Counted from the first letter of the stretch, positions 34,094-42,663 are shown. The stretch is 64,000 bases of DNA from Xylanibacter brevis ATCC 19188 (GCF_000621725.1 NZ_JHXM01000013.1:62001-126000), one strand, 5' to 3'. The notes: generated from the sequence alone by a model not told the origin. Numbers and translations are program-made.

Positions 34094-36049
34094 ATGGAAA
34101 ATCTATCTACTTTTGATCCCCTGGCATGGGCAGCGGCCTCGGGTGCAAACACTGACAGTGTAGCTGCCGCAGCAGTGGCTGCCACTCCCCAGAGCAGCAT
34201 GACCCCCACCGACGCGGTGGCCAAGGTGAAGGCCGTGGGCCAGCTCTTGCTGGAGCGCGGAGCCAACGTGGCAGATACGTACGACGACTGGCTGCGCCTG
34301 GGCTTTGCGCTGGCCGACGGGCTGGGCAGCGAGGGTGGCGAGTTGTTTCATCAGCTCTCGGCACAGAGCACCAAGTATGATGCCGAGGCGTGTGAACGCA
34401 AGTGGCAGGAATGCCTGAGGAAACATGACGGCCGAACCACCATCGCCAGCTTCTTCCAGATGGCGCAGCAGGCGGGGGTAGATCTCAGCGCAGTGAGCCG
34501 CCAGTTTCCGTCAGTTTCGCCACTTCGCCACACCTATGCGGAACAATGGGACGCGTTAAAGCAAAATGGCAACGAGCGAATGAAAACAACTGATAATAAG
34601 TGTGGTATGTATGGAACTATTGGAGGTATTGCCATGCAAAACGTCGTTTCGCAGGAGCTTGGCGGAATGGCGAAACTGGCGGAAGAGTTGCCGTTCAGGC
34701 AGACCTTCAGCGACGGGCTGGACATGGAGGCGCTGCCTTCGTTTTTGGCCGACCTGGTGCGCATGCAGGAAACGGCTGAAGATCGCGACAAGATGTTGCT
34801 TTGTACGCTCAACCTGATGTCGGGCTTCACACCCAATGTCTTCGGCGTGTACGACCGTCGCAGGGTGTACCCGCCCTTCTATGCCTTCGTGGTGGCCCCC
34901 TCGGGTTCGGACAAGGGTGTGCTGCCGGCCTGCCTGTCGGTGGTGTCGCCTGTGGTGAACCAGGTGAGAAACCAAAGCGAGGCGCTGCGACGCGACTATC
35001 GCCAGCGCAAGGCGCAGTATGACGCACTGAACAAGCGCGAGCGCCAGAACGCCACCGAACCCGAGGAACCGCCCTACCGCACACCGTTGATCTCGGTCAA
35101 CGCCTCGGCCACGGCTTTCTATCAGGACCTGGCCGCCAACGAGGGGTGGGGCGCCGTGTTCGAGACCGAGGCCGACACCATGGCCACGGCCATCAAGCAG
35201 GACTATGGCGACTATAGCAGTGGGCTGCGCAAGGCCTTCCACCACGAGGTCATCGACTACAGCCGGCGCAAGGACGACGAGCATGTCTATATAGCCGAAC
35301 CACGCCTGTCGGCTTTCATCACCTGCACACCTGGGCAGTTGCCCACGTTGCTCTCGCCCCAAAAGGTGGAGAACGGACTGGCCAACCGCTTCGTGTTCTA
35401 CCTGCTGAAAAAGGGCCGCGGCTGGCGCGACGTGTTCGAGGACTGCGAAGAGACGCTCTACGACCGAATGAAGGGCTTCGGCAGCAGGTTTAAGCGCATC
35501 TATGACGAGCTGGCCTCGTTTGCCGACCACCCACTGGTGTTCACGCTCAATGCCGAACAGAAGGGTGCTTTCAACCGCTACTTCCGTCCGCTCTACGACG
35601 AGCAGATAGGGCTCTATGGCGACGACCTCGAGGCCTTCGTCAAGCGACTGGGACTGGTGACCTATCGCATCGCCATGGTGCTCACCGTGCTGCGCCACGA
35701 GGGGCGGCTCACGGAGCACTATGAGCGCCAGGAACCGCTGGTGTGCTGTGAGGCCGACTATCAGACGGCCATTGCCATCGCTTCGTGTCTGATTAACCAT
35801 ACGGCCTATGTCTATAGCCGCCTGTTGCCCCACGACCGCACGCCCATGGGCACCAACGGGCGCGCCATGGGTGCGCAGGAGTATCAGTTGCTGACCTCAC
35901 TGCCTGGCGAGTTCACCCACAAGCAGTATGTCGAAGTGGCGGCCGCACTGAACATATCCAGTCGCACGGCCGAGCGCTACGTGGGTAGTTTCATCACCGA
36001 GTGTGGCGTGGTGGAGCGTGTGTCGCAGGGTCACTATCGCAAACTGTAG
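34094..36049 (+). CDS. PriCT-2 / DUF3987 protein, helicase-like with altered P-loop
   Basis: A 651-residue protein. Residues about 40-130 form a PriCT-2 (primase C-terminal 2) domain: DWLRLGFALADGLG and DAEACERKWQECLRK are typical. Residues about 195-570 are DUF3987, a family related to phage-type helicases. The P-loop region reads VVAPSGSDKGVL (K274), so Lys is kept but the following Ser/Thr is Gly. AVFETEAD (355-361) may stand for Walker B, and ITCTPGQL is a likely sensor. A winged-helix-like end (LPGEFTHKQYVEVAAALNI and TAERYVGSF) may bind DNA. With the gene before it, it forms a split primase-helicase. It could come from a mobile element, plasmid or defence locus; no integrase is present. 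Confidence 0.83.
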   Translation: MENLSTFDPLAWAAASGANTDSVAAAAVAATPQSSMTPTDAVAKVKAVGQLLLERGANVADTYDDWLRLGFALADGLGSEGGELFHQLSAQSTKYDAEACERKWQECLRKHDGRTTIASFFQMAQQAGVDLSAVSRQFPSVSPLRHTYAEQWDALKQNGNERMKTTDNKCGMYGTIGGIAMQNVVSQELGGMAKLAEELPFRQTFSDGLDMEALPSFLADLVRMQETAEDRDKMLLCTLNLMSGFTPNVFGVYDRRRVYPPFYAFVVAPSGSDKGVLPACLSVVSPVVNQVRNQSEALRRDYRQRKAQYDALNKRERQNATEPEEPPYRTPLISVNASATAFYQDLAANEGWGAVFETEADTMATAIKQDYGDYSSGLRKAFHHEVIDYSRRKDDEHVYIAEPRLSAFITCTPGQLPTLLSPQKVENGLANRFVFYLLKKGRGWRDVFEDCEETLYDRMKGFGSRFKRIYDELASFADHPLVFTLNAEQKGAFNRYFRPLYDEQIGLYGDDLEAFVKRLGLVTYRIAMVLTVLRHEGRLTEHYERQEPLVCCEADYQTAIAIASCLINHTAYVYSRLLPHDRTPMGTNGRAMGAQEYQLLTSLPGEFTHKQYVEVAAALNISSRTAERYVGSFITECGVVERVSQGHYRKL

Positions 36050-36075
36050 GCAGGCGGGGGTGGGGTGCTTTTCCC

Positions 36076-36163
36076 GTAACCCTACCCCCACTTTTCCGTA
36101 ACCAAAGCGACGCTTTCCCGTAGCCAAAACCTCGCTTTTCCGGTATTCAAAACTTGGGCTTGA
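36076..36163. repeat. 22-base-period array after the DUF3987 gene
   Basis: Units start at 36076 (GTAACCCTACCCCC), 36098 (GTAACCAAAGCGAC), 36120 (GTAGCCAAAACCTC) and 36142 (GGTATTCAAAACTT), each exactly 22 bases apart, and three of them end in CTTTTCC or CTTTCCC. The array begins 26 bases after the stop codon. Confidence 0.8.
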
Positions 36164-36203
36164 AAAACTTAAAATATTTCTTTAGAAAAAGTTGTGTAAA
36201 TAT

Positions 36204-36234
36204 TTGGTTATTTGAAAATTATTTTGTATCTTTG
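36204..36234 (+). promoter_or_regulatory. Promoter of the HU_rel gene
   Basis: TTG (36204-36206), 20 bases, then TATCTTTG (36227-36234). A perfect inverted repeat overlaps the expected start point just downstream. Confidence 0.55.
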
Positions 36235-36236
36235 TA

Positions 36237-36259
36237 GCATCTTAAAGAACATAAGATGC
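36237..36259 (+). promoter_or_regulatory. Operator-like inverted repeat at the HU_rel transcription start
   Basis: GCATCTTA (36237-36244) and TAAGATGC (36252-36259) form a perfect 8-base dyad with 7 bases between. It starts three bases after the -7 box, so it covers the start point; an operator is as likely as an mRNA 5' hairpin. Confidence 0.45.
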
Positions 36260-36307
36260 GAGATAAAAAATCTATTTTATTAACCATTAAAAACACATTT
36301 AAAAACT

Positions 36308-36760
36308 ATGGCAAACAAGAGAATTGCTATGCAGTACGACGTGAAGCAGAACCTGGTCAAGAACTCAAAAATGTTTGGCAAATGGTATGCACAACCCGTG
36401 ATCAACAACACCCTCAACCTGAAGGGCTTTGCCCAGCACATTGCCTCGCACAACGGCACCTACAAGACCTCAACCATCAAGGGCGTGATTGAAGAGATGG
36501 TGGAGTGTCTCGGCGAGATGGTGATGCAGGGCGTTGGCGTGAAGCTCGACGGACTGGGCACCTTCTATCCCACCTTCGAGGGCACCGGTTCCATGACGCT
36601 CGAGGATTACGACGTCAACACCTTTGTGAAAGGCATCCACATTCGTTTCCTGCCAGAGAATGCCAAGGACGAAGAGCTGACCAGTCGTAAGTTTATGTCG
36701 AAGTGCGTGTTGAAGCGCCGCTTCCCAGTCAGCACCTCTACCACAGAGAATGAAGACTAA
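36308..36760 (+). CDS. HU-related DNA-binding protein (HU_rel family)
   Basis: A 150-residue histone-like protein of the Bacteroidota HU_rel type, larger than the 90-residue HU. Central stretches LNLKGFAQHIASHNGTYKTST and GVGVKLDGLGTFYPTFEGTG correspond to the HU helix-turn region and the start of the DNA-binding arm; the charged C-terminal tail ends TSTTENED. It probably bends or coats DNA. HU_rel genes often lie near VirE-N/DUF3987 genes in this phylum, which suggests a functional link but does not show one. The leader is about 68 bases with an inverted repeat at its start. Confidence 0.88.
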   Translation: MANKRIAMQYDVKQNLVKNSKMFGKWYAQPVINNTLNLKGFAQHIASHNGTYKTSTIKGVIEEMVECLGEMVMQGVGVKLDGLGTFYPTFEGTGSMTLEDYDVNTFVKGIHIRFLPENAKDEELTSRKFMSKCVLKRRFPVSTSTTENED

Positions 36761-36763
36761 AAA

Positions 36764-36792
36764 AAAGGGGCTCGTGAGAGTCCCTTTCTTAT
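36764..36792 (+). terminator. Terminator between HU_rel and proS
   Basis: AAAGGGGCTC (36764-36773) pairs with GAGTCCCTTT (36778-36787) with a 4-base loop, followed by CTTATTTT. A-rich upstream sequence makes it usable from both sides. Confidence 0.75.
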
Positions 36793-36812
36793 TTTCATAG
36801 CCTTGATGTGGC

Positions 36813-38294
36813 TTAGTAGCTGCGAGCAATGATCACACGTGCCTTAGAAGGCTTGCCGCTCACCATGTCCACACCAGGTGTCTGTTCTACGCCGAAAGGC
36901 ACACAGCGAATGGTGGCCTGAGTCTCTTCCTTGATCTTAGCCTCGGTCTCGGCAGTGCCGTCCCAGTGGCAGAGGAAGAAACCGCCCTCCTTTACCTTCT
37001 CCTTGAACTCCTCGTAGTTGTCACACTCGTAGATGCGGCTGTCGCGATAGGCCTTAGCCTTCTCGAAGATGTTCTTCTGGATGTCTTCCAGCAGTTGCTC
37101 AACATACTGTGCGATGCCCTCGATAGGACGTGTCTCCTTTTCGAGTGTGTCGCGGCGCATCACCTCGATGGTGCCGTTCTCCAGGTCGCGCGCACCCAGT
37201 ACCAAGCGCACGGGCACACCCTTCAGCTCGTAGTCGGCAAACTTGAAGCCAGGACGCTTGTTGTCGGCATCGTCGAACTTCACGCTGATACCCTTCTGGC
37301 GCAGCTCGTCGATGATTGGCTGCACCTCCTTGTTGACAATCTCCATCTGCTCAGGCTTGTTGGCAATGGGGATGATAACCACCTGGATAGGAGCCAGGCG
37401 TGGAGGCAGAACCAGACCGTTGTCGTCAGAGTGGGTCATGATGAGCGCACCAATCAGACGGGTGCTGACACCCCATGAGGTAGCCCATACATACTCGGGC
37501 TTGTTCTCCTTATTTAAATAGGTCACGTCGAAAGCCTTGGCAAAGTTCTGACCCAGGAAGTGCGAGGTACCGCTCTGCAGAGCCTTACCATCCTGCATCA
37601 TAGCCTCGATGGTGTAGGTGTCGAGTGCACCGGCAAAGCGCTCGGTCTCGCTCTTGACGCCCTGTACCACGGGCACGGCCATCCATTCTTCGGCAAACTT
37701 GGCATAGACGTGCAGCATCTTCTTAGCTTCCTCTTCGGCCTCCTCACGGGTGGCATGAGCCGTGTGGCCCTCTTGCCACAAGAACTCAGAGGTGCGCAGG
37801 AAGGGGCGTGTGCGCATCTCCCAGCGCATCACGTTGCACCACTGGTTGCACATCAGAGGCAGGTCGCGCCAAGACTGAATCCAGTTCTTATAGGTATTCC
37901 AGATGATGGTCTCGCTGGTGGGGCGGATGATGAGCTCCTCTTCCAGCTTGGCGGCGGGGTCAACCACCACGCCACTCTTGTCCTCGGTGGCCTTCAGACG
38001 GTAGTGGGTAACCACGGCGCACTCCTTGGCAAAACCCTCTACGTGCTCGGCTTCGCGGCTGAGAAACGACTTAGGGATGAGCAAGGGGAAATAGGCATTC
38101 TGCGCACCAGTCTCCTTGAACATGCGGTCCAACTCGTGCTGCATCTTCTCCCAGATGGCATAGCCATAGGGCTTGATGACCATACATCCACGCACGGCCG
38201 ACTGCTCGGCCAGGTCGGCCTTGACCACAAGGTCGTTGTACCATTGGCTATAGTTGTCGGCACGTTTTGTTAATTCTTTTAGTTCTTTTGCCAT
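36813..38294 (-). CDS. proS: Prolyl-tRNA synthetase, archaeal/eukaryotic-like type
   Basis: A 493-residue class II synthetase that charges tRNA-Pro. It lacks the editing insertion of the common bacterial form and carries the C-terminal zinc-like domain, so it is of the archaeal/eukaryotic type (ProS type 3). Class II motifs include [17 protein letters not shown] (motif 2 start, partly), [26 protein letters not shown] (in part) and [14 protein letters not shown]. The C-terminal ends VIIARSY, as usual in this type. A TACCTTTG box is at 38324-38331, back to back with the OmpA lipoprotein promoter. Confidence 0.96.
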   Translation of the reverse strand: MAKELKELTKRADNYSQWYNDLVVKADLAEQSAVRGCMVIKPYGYAIWEKMQHELDRMFKETGAQNAYFPLLIPKSFLSREAEHVEGFAKECAVVTHYRLKATEDKSGVVVDPAAKLEEELIIRPTSETIIWNTYKNWIQSWRDLPLMCNQWCNVMRWEMRTRPFLRTSEFLWQEGHTAHATREEAEEEAKKMLHVYAKFAEEWMAVPVVQGVKSETERFAGALDTYTIEAMMQDGKALQSGTSHFLGQNFAKAFDVTYLNKENKPEYVWATSWGVSTRLIGALIMTHSDDNGLVLPPRLAPIQVVIIPIANKPEQMEIVNKEVQPIIDELRQKGISVKFDDADNKRPGFKFADYELKGVPVRLVLGARDLENGTIEVMRRDTLEKETRPIEGIAQYVEQLLEDIQKNIFEKAKAYRDSRIYECDNYEEFKEKVKEGGFFLCHWDGTAETEAKIKEETQATIRCVPFGVEQTPGVDMVSGKPSKARVIIARSY

Positions 38295-38323
38295 TTTTCT
38301 TCGAAATTTTAAAAATTTTGGTG

Positions 38324-38331
38324 CAAAGGTA
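38324..38331 (-). promoter_or_regulatory. -7 box of the proS promoter
   Basis: TACCTTTG on the minus strand followed by GCACC, 30 bases before the proS start. Confidence 0.42.
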
Positions 38332-38374
38332 CAAAATAATTGAGAATAAGTTATTGCGAATTAGGAATTTTTTC

Positions 38375-38382
38375 TATCTTTG
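38375..38382 (+). promoter_or_regulatory. -7 box of the OmpA-lipoprotein promoter
   Basis: TATCTTTG followed by GCACC. A TTG lies at 38354-38356, 18 bases upstream, slightly short of the usual spacing. Confidence 0.48.
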
Positions 38383-38435
38383 CACCGAAATCGTAAGCGT
38401 TTAACATTTTTATTAATAATAAATAATCTAAAGTT

Positions 38436-39110
38436 ATGAAGAAAATGAAAGTTGTTATCCTGACTCTTTGCGCAGGAATGGTGATGGCAGGTTGTAACAA
38501 TCTGGCCAAGGGTACAGCAATTGGTGCAGCCGGTGGTGCAGTGCTGGGTGCAGTAGTTGGTAAGATTGCTGGTAACACCGCTGTAGGTGCTGCTGTAGGT
38601 ACCGCTGTAGGTGCCGGTACTGGTGCCCTCATCGGCAAGCACATGGACAAAGTAAAGGCTCAGGCTGAGGCTGTGAAGAATGCACAGGTAGAGTCTGTAA
38701 CAGACGCTAACGGTCTGCAGGCCGTGAAGCTGACCTTCGACTCTGGTATCCTGTTCGCTACTGGTAAGTATGCCCTGAACGCTAACTCAAAGGCTGCCCT
38801 GAACCAGTGCGCTACACTGCTGAAGAACAACACAGACTGCGATATCGCCATCTATGGCCACACCGACAGCACTGGTTCTGACGCTGTCAACAATCCTCTG
38901 TCTGTAAACCGCGCTAAGGCCGTGCAGAGCTACCTGCTCGCACAGGGCGTTGCCGCTTCACAGATCCGCGTAGCTGACGGTCAGGGTTCTACCAACCCCG
39001 TTGCCGACAACTCAACAGCTGCAGGTCGTCAGCAGAACCGTCGTGTAGAGATCTATATGTATGCTTCTGAGGCCATGATCAAGGCTGCCGAGGCAGGAAC
39101 ACTGAAGTAA
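38436..39110 (+). CDS. OmpA-family lipoprotein with glycine-zipper segment
   Basis: A 224-residue outer membrane lipoprotein. The signal and lipobox are MKKMKVVILTLCAGMVMAGC (Cys20). Residues about 25-70 are a glycine-zipper, Ala/Gly/Val-rich membrane segment (GTAIGAAGGAVLGAVVG, then GAAVGTAVGAGTGALIG). Residues about 95-210 form an OmpA domain that binds peptidoglycan: IAIYGHTDSTG, NPLSVNRAKAVQSYL and QQNRRVEIYM. It probably anchors the outer membrane to the wall. The mtgA start follows in 10 bases. Confidence 0.93.
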   Translation: MKKMKVVILTLCAGMVMAGCNNLAKGTAIGAAGGAVLGAVVGKIAGNTAVGAAVGTAVGAGTGALIGKHMDKVKAQAEAVKNAQVESVTDANGLQAVKLTFDSGILFATGKYALNANSKAALNQCATLLKNNTDCDIAIYGHTDSTGSDAVNNPLSVNRAKAVQSYLLAQGVAASQIRVADGQGSTNPVADNSTAAGRQQNRRVEIYMYASEAMIKAAEAGTLK

Positions 39111-39120
39111 TCCGGAAGGT

Positions 39121-39798
39121 TTGAAATTCTTAAGAAAAACATTGATAAGAGTCGTGGTGGCATTCTTTGCCTCCACGATTCTTGCTGTAATAGTATTCAG
39201 GTTTGTCCCCGTGTACTACACCCCGCTGATGGTTCTGAGGCTCACGCAGCAGGACCACTTGAAGCTGAAGCACCACTGGGTGCCGCTGGAGGAGATGTCG
39301 CCCCACATGTCACAGGCCGTGATGGGCAGTGAGGATGCCAACTTCCTGAAGCATCATGGCTTCGACTTCAAGGCCATCGAGTATGCTGCCAAGCGCAACA
39401 TGGAGCACCCGGAGAAGAACAAGCTGGGCGCATCGACCATCTCGCAGCAGACGGCCAAGAACGTCTTTCTGTGGCCCGGACGCTCGTGGCTGAGAAAAGG
39501 ACTGGAGACCTACTTCACGGTGCTGATAGAGCTGTGCTGGTCGAAGGAGCGCATCATGGAGGTGTATCTGAACTCCATCGAGACGGGCGATGGCATCTAT
39601 GGCGTAGAAGCCGTGGCCAGAGAGCATTTTGGCTGTAGCGCCAAAGACCTCACCGTGAACCAGTGTGCGCTGATAGCAGCCACGCTGCCCAATCCCCGTA
39701 AGTACAGTTCGCAGAACCCCAGCAAGTACATGAAGAAGCGCCAGCGTGCCATCAGGCATAATATGAAGTTCGTGGAGCCGCTGGGACGAAAAAAGTGA
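39121..39798 (+). CDS. mtgA: Monofunctional peptidoglycan transglycosylase
   Basis: A 225-residue GT51 enzyme that polymerises lipid II into glycan strands. One N-terminal membrane anchor (IRVVVAFFASTILAVIVFRFV, partly) is followed by the GT51 domain: MGSEDANFLKHHGFD with the catalytic Glu, KLGASTISQQTAKNVFLWPGRSW (partly), KERIMEVYLNSIETGDGIYGVEA (partly) and AATLPNPRKY. The start is TTG at 39121, preceded by GGAAGG at a good distance, and no ATG fits the membrane anchor. It lies in the inner membrane facing the periplasm. It is placed 10 bases after the OmpA lipoprotein, a fitting envelope pair. Confidence 0.93.
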   Translation: MKFLRKTLIRVVVAFFASTILAVIVFRFVPVYYTPLMVLRLTQQDHLKLKHHWVPLEEMSPHMSQAVMGSEDANFLKHHGFDFKAIEYAAKRNMEHPEKNKLGASTISQQTAKNVFLWPGRSWLRKGLETYFTVLIELCWSKERIMEVYLNSIETGDGIYGVEAVAREHFGCSAKDLTVNQCALIAATLPNPRKYSSQNPSKYMKKRQRAIRHNMKFVEPLGRKK

Positions 39799-39807
39799 CG
39801 GAATGAC

Positions 39808-39838
39808 TTGGCTGTTAGAAGAAATCTTCGTATCTTTG
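39808..39838 (+). promoter_or_regulatory. Promoter of the phosphosugar mutase gene
   Basis: TTG (39808-39810), 20 bases, TATCTTTG (39831-39838) followed by CCG. Confidence 0.55.
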
Positions 39839-39888
39839 CCGTCAGATATATATGTAATTCTAACAACAACAACTAAAATATAGTAATT

Positions 39889-41634
39889 ATGGAAAATAAT
39901 GCTCAGCTTATTGCCCAGTGCGAGGCAGTTGCTAAGGAATGGTTGTCGCCCGCTTTCGACGAGGACACACGTAAGGAAGTACAGGCTATGCTCGATGCCG
40001 AGGATAAGTCTGCCTTGATAGATGCGTTCTACCAGAACCTGGAGTTCGGTACGGGCGGCCTGCGCGGCATCATGGGTGCAGGTACCAACCGCATGAACAA
40101 ATATATCGTAGGCATGGCCACACAGGGCTTTGCCAACTACATCAACAAGGCTTTCCCCGGCAAGCAGAGCGCCGTGGTGGTGGGTCACGACTGTCGTAAC
40201 AACGGTCGCCTCTTCGCAGAGACCGTGGCAGACATCTTCTCGGCCAATGGCATCAAGGTGTATCTGTTCGAGAGCCTGCGTCCTACACCCGAGATCTCTT
40301 TCGCCATCCGTCAGCTGGGATGTCAGGCAGGTGTCAACGTGACAGCCTCTCACAACCCACGCGAGTACAACGGCTACAAGGCCTACTGGGACGACGGTGC
40401 ACAGGTGCTGGCTCCACACGATAAGGGTATCATCGACGAGGTGAACAAGGTGAAGATCCAGGACGTGAAGTTCGAGGGTAACAAGGACCTCATCGTGCCC
40501 ATCGGCGGTGAGATGGACTGGGACTACATCCAGGCTGTCAAAGAGGCAATGGTAGATCAGAACGTCATCCTGCGTCAGAAGGACCTGAACATCGTCTATT
40601 CACCCATGCACGGCACAGGTCGTGTGATCATTCCTATGGCTCTGCGCTCATGGGGCTTCCAGAACATCCACGTGGTGCCCGAGCAGATGGTCATCGATGG
40701 CAACTTCCCCACGGTGGTTTCGCCTAACCCCGAGAATGCCGAGGCTATGACCCTGGGTATGAAACTGGGTACGAAGCTGAATGCCGACCTGGTGATTGCC
40801 TCTGACCCCGATGCCGACCGTCTGGCCATCGTTTGTCGCAACGCGAAGGGCGAGTGGGAAATTCTGAACGGTAACCAGACCTGCATGATGTTCTGCTGGT
40901 ATATCATTGCCAACAAGAAGAAACTGGGTCAGCTGAAGGGCAACGAGTTCCTGGTGAAGACCATCGTTACTACCGAGGTGATTGCTGAGATTGCCAAGAA
41001 GAACGGCGTGGAGTATAAGGACTGCTACACAGGCTTTAAATGGATTGCCAACGAGATTCGCGTCAACGAGGGCAAGAAGAAGTACATCGGTGGCGGTGAA
41101 GAGTCGTTCGGCTTCCTGCCATTCGACAAGGTGCGCGATAAGGACTCTCCAGCATCTATCTGTCTGATCTGCGAGATCGCAGCATGGGCACGCGACAACG
41201 GCAAAACCCTCTACGACCTGCTGATGGACATCTATGCCGAGTATGGTTTCTCTCGTGAGGTGACCATCAACGTGGTTCGTCCTGGTAAGACCGGTGCCGA
41301 CGAGATTAAGCAGATGATGAGCGACTTCCGTGCTAATCCTCCCAAGGAGTTGGGCGGCAGCAAGGTTTGTCTGTGGAAGGACTATCAGTCGCTGGAGGCT
41401 AAGAAGGCCGACGGCAGCGTGGAGAAGCTCGACATGCCTGACACCTCTAACGTGCTGCAGTGGTTCTGCGAGGATGGTACTAAGGTGAGCGTGCGTCCTT
41501 CTGGTACAGAGCCTAAGATTAAGTTCTATTTGGAAATCAAGGATCCCAGCTTCAAGTGTGCCGGTTGCTACGAGCGTTGCACCAAGGCTGCCAACGAGAA
41601 GGTAGAGCGCATCAAGAAGGATCTGAACCTCTAA
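39889..41634 (+). CDS. Phosphoglucomutase/phosphomannomutase family protein
   Basis: A 581-residue alpha-D-phosphohexomutase that moves phosphate between C1 and C6 of a hexose. The active Ser lies in NVTASHNPREYNGYK (about 150-164), the metal loop is ASDPDADRLAI (about 305), the sugar loop is GGGEESFGFLP (about 402) and the phosphate loop RPSGTEPKIKFYLE is near residue 538. The length and N-terminal GTGGLRGIMGAG motif fit the long PgcA/PGM2-like type. Glucose is a likely substrate; mannose cannot be excluded. A terminator follows. Confidence 0.94.
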   Translation: MENNAQLIAQCEAVAKEWLSPAFDEDTRKEVQAMLDAEDKSALIDAFYQNLEFGTGGLRGIMGAGTNRMNKYIVGMATQGFANYINKAFPGKQSAVVVGHDCRNNGRLFAETVADIFSANGIKVYLFESLRPTPEISFAIRQLGCQAGVNVTASHNPREYNGYKAYWDDGAQVLAPHDKGIIDEVNKVKIQDVKFEGNKDLIVPIGGEMDWDYIQAVKEAMVDQNVILRQKDLNIVYSPMHGTGRVIIPMALRSWGFQNIHVVPEQMVIDGNFPTVVSPNPENAEAMTLGMKLGTKLNADLVIASDPDADRLAIVCRNAKGEWEILNGNQTCMMFCWYIIANKKKLGQLKGNEFLVKTIVTTEVIAEIAKKNGVEYKDCYTGFKWIANEIRVNEGKKKYIGGGEESFGFLPFDKVRDKDSPASICLICEIAAWARDNGKTLYDLLMDIYAEYGFSREVTINVVRPGKTGADEIKQMMSDFRANPPKELGGSKVCLWKDYQSLEAKKADGSVEKLDMPDTSNVLQWFCEDGTKVSVRPSGTEPKIKFYLEIKDPSFKCAGCYERCTKAANEKVERIKKDLNL

Positions 41635-41683
41635 GACGCAAAAAGGGTAGGGCAACCATTGTAGCTCATCCCTCTAAGCATAT

Positions 41684-41719
41684 AGCCCCTAAGGTCGTCA
41701 ATGGCTTTAGGGGCTTTTT
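41684..41719 (+). terminator. Terminator of the phosphosugar mutase gene
   Basis: AGCCCCTAA (41684-41692) pairs with TTAGGGGCT (41707-41715), followed by TTTT. Confidence 0.82.
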
Positions 41720-41746
41720 AGTAAATGAAGCTAGAAAAAGTCCCAA

Positions 41747-41785
41747 AACAAAAAAAGACTCCCTTTCTTGCGAAAAGAAGTCTTT
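41747..41785 (-). terminator. Terminator of the tRNA cluster
   Basis: AAAGACT (41754-41760) pairs with AGTCTTT (41779-41785), with an inner TTCTT/AAGAA-like pairing. On the minus strand TTTTTTTG follows. Confidence 0.65.
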
Positions 41786-41787
41786 AG

Positions 41788-41859
41788 TAGTCGATAGGGG
41801 AATCGAACCCCTATGCCAAGATTGAGAATCTTGTATCCTAACCATTAGATGAATCGACC
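41788..41859 (-). tRNA. tRNA-Glu (CTC), copy 1
   Basis: A 72-nt tRNA on the minus strand. The anticodon stem CAAGA/TCTTG holds loop TTCTCAA (anticodon CTC), and the T arm is AGGGGTTCGATTCCCCT. It is identical in sequence to the copy at 41881-41952. Confidence 0.94.
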
Positions 41860-41880
41860 ATGGTTGTTGATAAAAAGTGG

Positions 41881-41952
41881 TAGTCGATAGGGGAATCGAA
41901 CCCCTATGCCAAGATTGAGAATCTTGTATCCTAACCATTAGATGAATCGACC
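41881..41952 (-). tRNA. tRNA-Glu (CTC), copy 2
   Basis: An exact duplicate of the neighbouring tRNA-Glu, 21 bases away, in the same orientation and transcribed before it. Duplication raises dosage or is a recent unequal crossover. Confidence 0.94.
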
Positions 41953-41962
41953 AGACTCGGAG

Positions 41963-42049
41963 CGGAAGCTGGGGGATTCGAACCCCCGGTACGGGAACCC
42001 GTACGGCAGTTTAGCAAACTGCTGGTTTCAGCCACTCACCCAAACTTCC
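41963..42049 (-). tRNA. tRNA-Ser (GCT)
   Basis: An 87-nt class II tRNA on the minus strand. The acceptor stem is GGAAGTT/AGCTTCC, the anticodon stem GCAGT/ACTGC encloses TTGCTAA (anticodon GCT), and the variable arm is GTACGGG..CCCGTAC. It is the first of the three co-transcribed tRNA genes. Confidence 0.95.
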
Positions 42050-42101
42050 TCGGTTGTTCCCTTGTGGGTCTCCGAAAAGCATTCTCGCTCAAATGCGGGT
42101 G

Positions 42102-42132
42102 CAAAGGTAAGCATAATTTTCTGAACCTGCAA
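42102..42132 (-). promoter_or_regulatory. Promoter of the tRNA-Ser/Glu/Glu cluster
   Basis: On the minus strand TTG (42132-42130), 20 bases, then TACCTTTG (42109-42102) followed by CACCC. Confidence 0.55.
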
Positions 42133-42235
42133 ATTTTCTGCGAATAATTTTCAAAAAAAGTTTCGTTTTATGCCCTTTGTCACCCTCCTTATGCGTGCGC
42201 GTTTATTTTTATTTTTACTTTTTTACTGAATTGTG

Positions 42236-42265
42236 TTGTTGTTTGAGTTTTATTTGTTACTTTTG
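42236..42265 (+). promoter_or_regulatory. Promoter of the nuo operon
   Basis: TTG (42236-42238), 19 bases, TACTTTTG (42258-42265) followed by CACTC, leaving a leader of about 40 bases before nuoA. No terminator is seen before the end of nuoN. The rest of 42133-42235 shows nothing. Confidence 0.6.
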
Positions 42266-42312
42266 CACTCGCTAACGAAAAAGAACAATATTGTTATTAC
42301 AAAAATATCTTT

Positions 42313-42663
42313 ATGAATTTCACTTTGTTAATCACTGTCGTTTTGACAGCTATTACTCTGGTGGCAGGCGCCTATGTGGTGGCAAAGCTATTGGGACCAC
42401 GTTCCTATAATAAGGTGAAAGGAGAGCCGTTTGAGTGCGGTATTCCTACGCGTGGCAGTAGCTGGATTCCCATCACCGTGGGCTACTATTTGTTTGCCAT
42501 CTTATTCCTCATGTTCGATGTGGAAACTATTTTCCTCTATCCATGGGCAGTTGTGGTGAAAGAGTTTGGTACGATGGCATTGCTGTCTATCGGCTTTTTC
42601 CTGTTGGTATTGGTATTAGGCCTGGCATACGCATGGCGGAAAGGAGCACTGGAATGGAAGTAA
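42313..42663 (+). CDS. nuoA: NADH-quinone oxidoreductase subunit A
   Basis: A 116-residue membrane subunit with three helices. The conserved loop KGEPFECGIPTRGSSW carries the family Glu-Cys-Gly, and the second and third helices read TVGYYLFAILFLMFDVETIFLYPWA (partly) and LLSIGFFLLVLVLGLAYAW. It helps shape the quinone entry of complex I. It is the first gene of the eleven-subunit operon, and its end overlaps nuoB by ten bases. Confidence 0.95.
   Translation: MNFTLLITVVLTAITLVAGAYVVAKLLGPRSYNKVKGEPFECGIPTRGSSWIPITVGYYLFAILFLMFDVETIFLYPWAVVVKEFGTMALLSIGFFLLVLVLGLAYAWRKGALEWK

Noticed and set aside
34556..35833. 425-codon open frame on the minus strand
   Set aside because: It is the antisense of the DUF3987 gene, has no start signal or recognisable domain, and arises from biased third positions in a GC-rich gene.
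40648..41655. 335-codon open frame on the minus strand
   Set aside because: It is antisense to the phosphosugar mutase and shows no domain.
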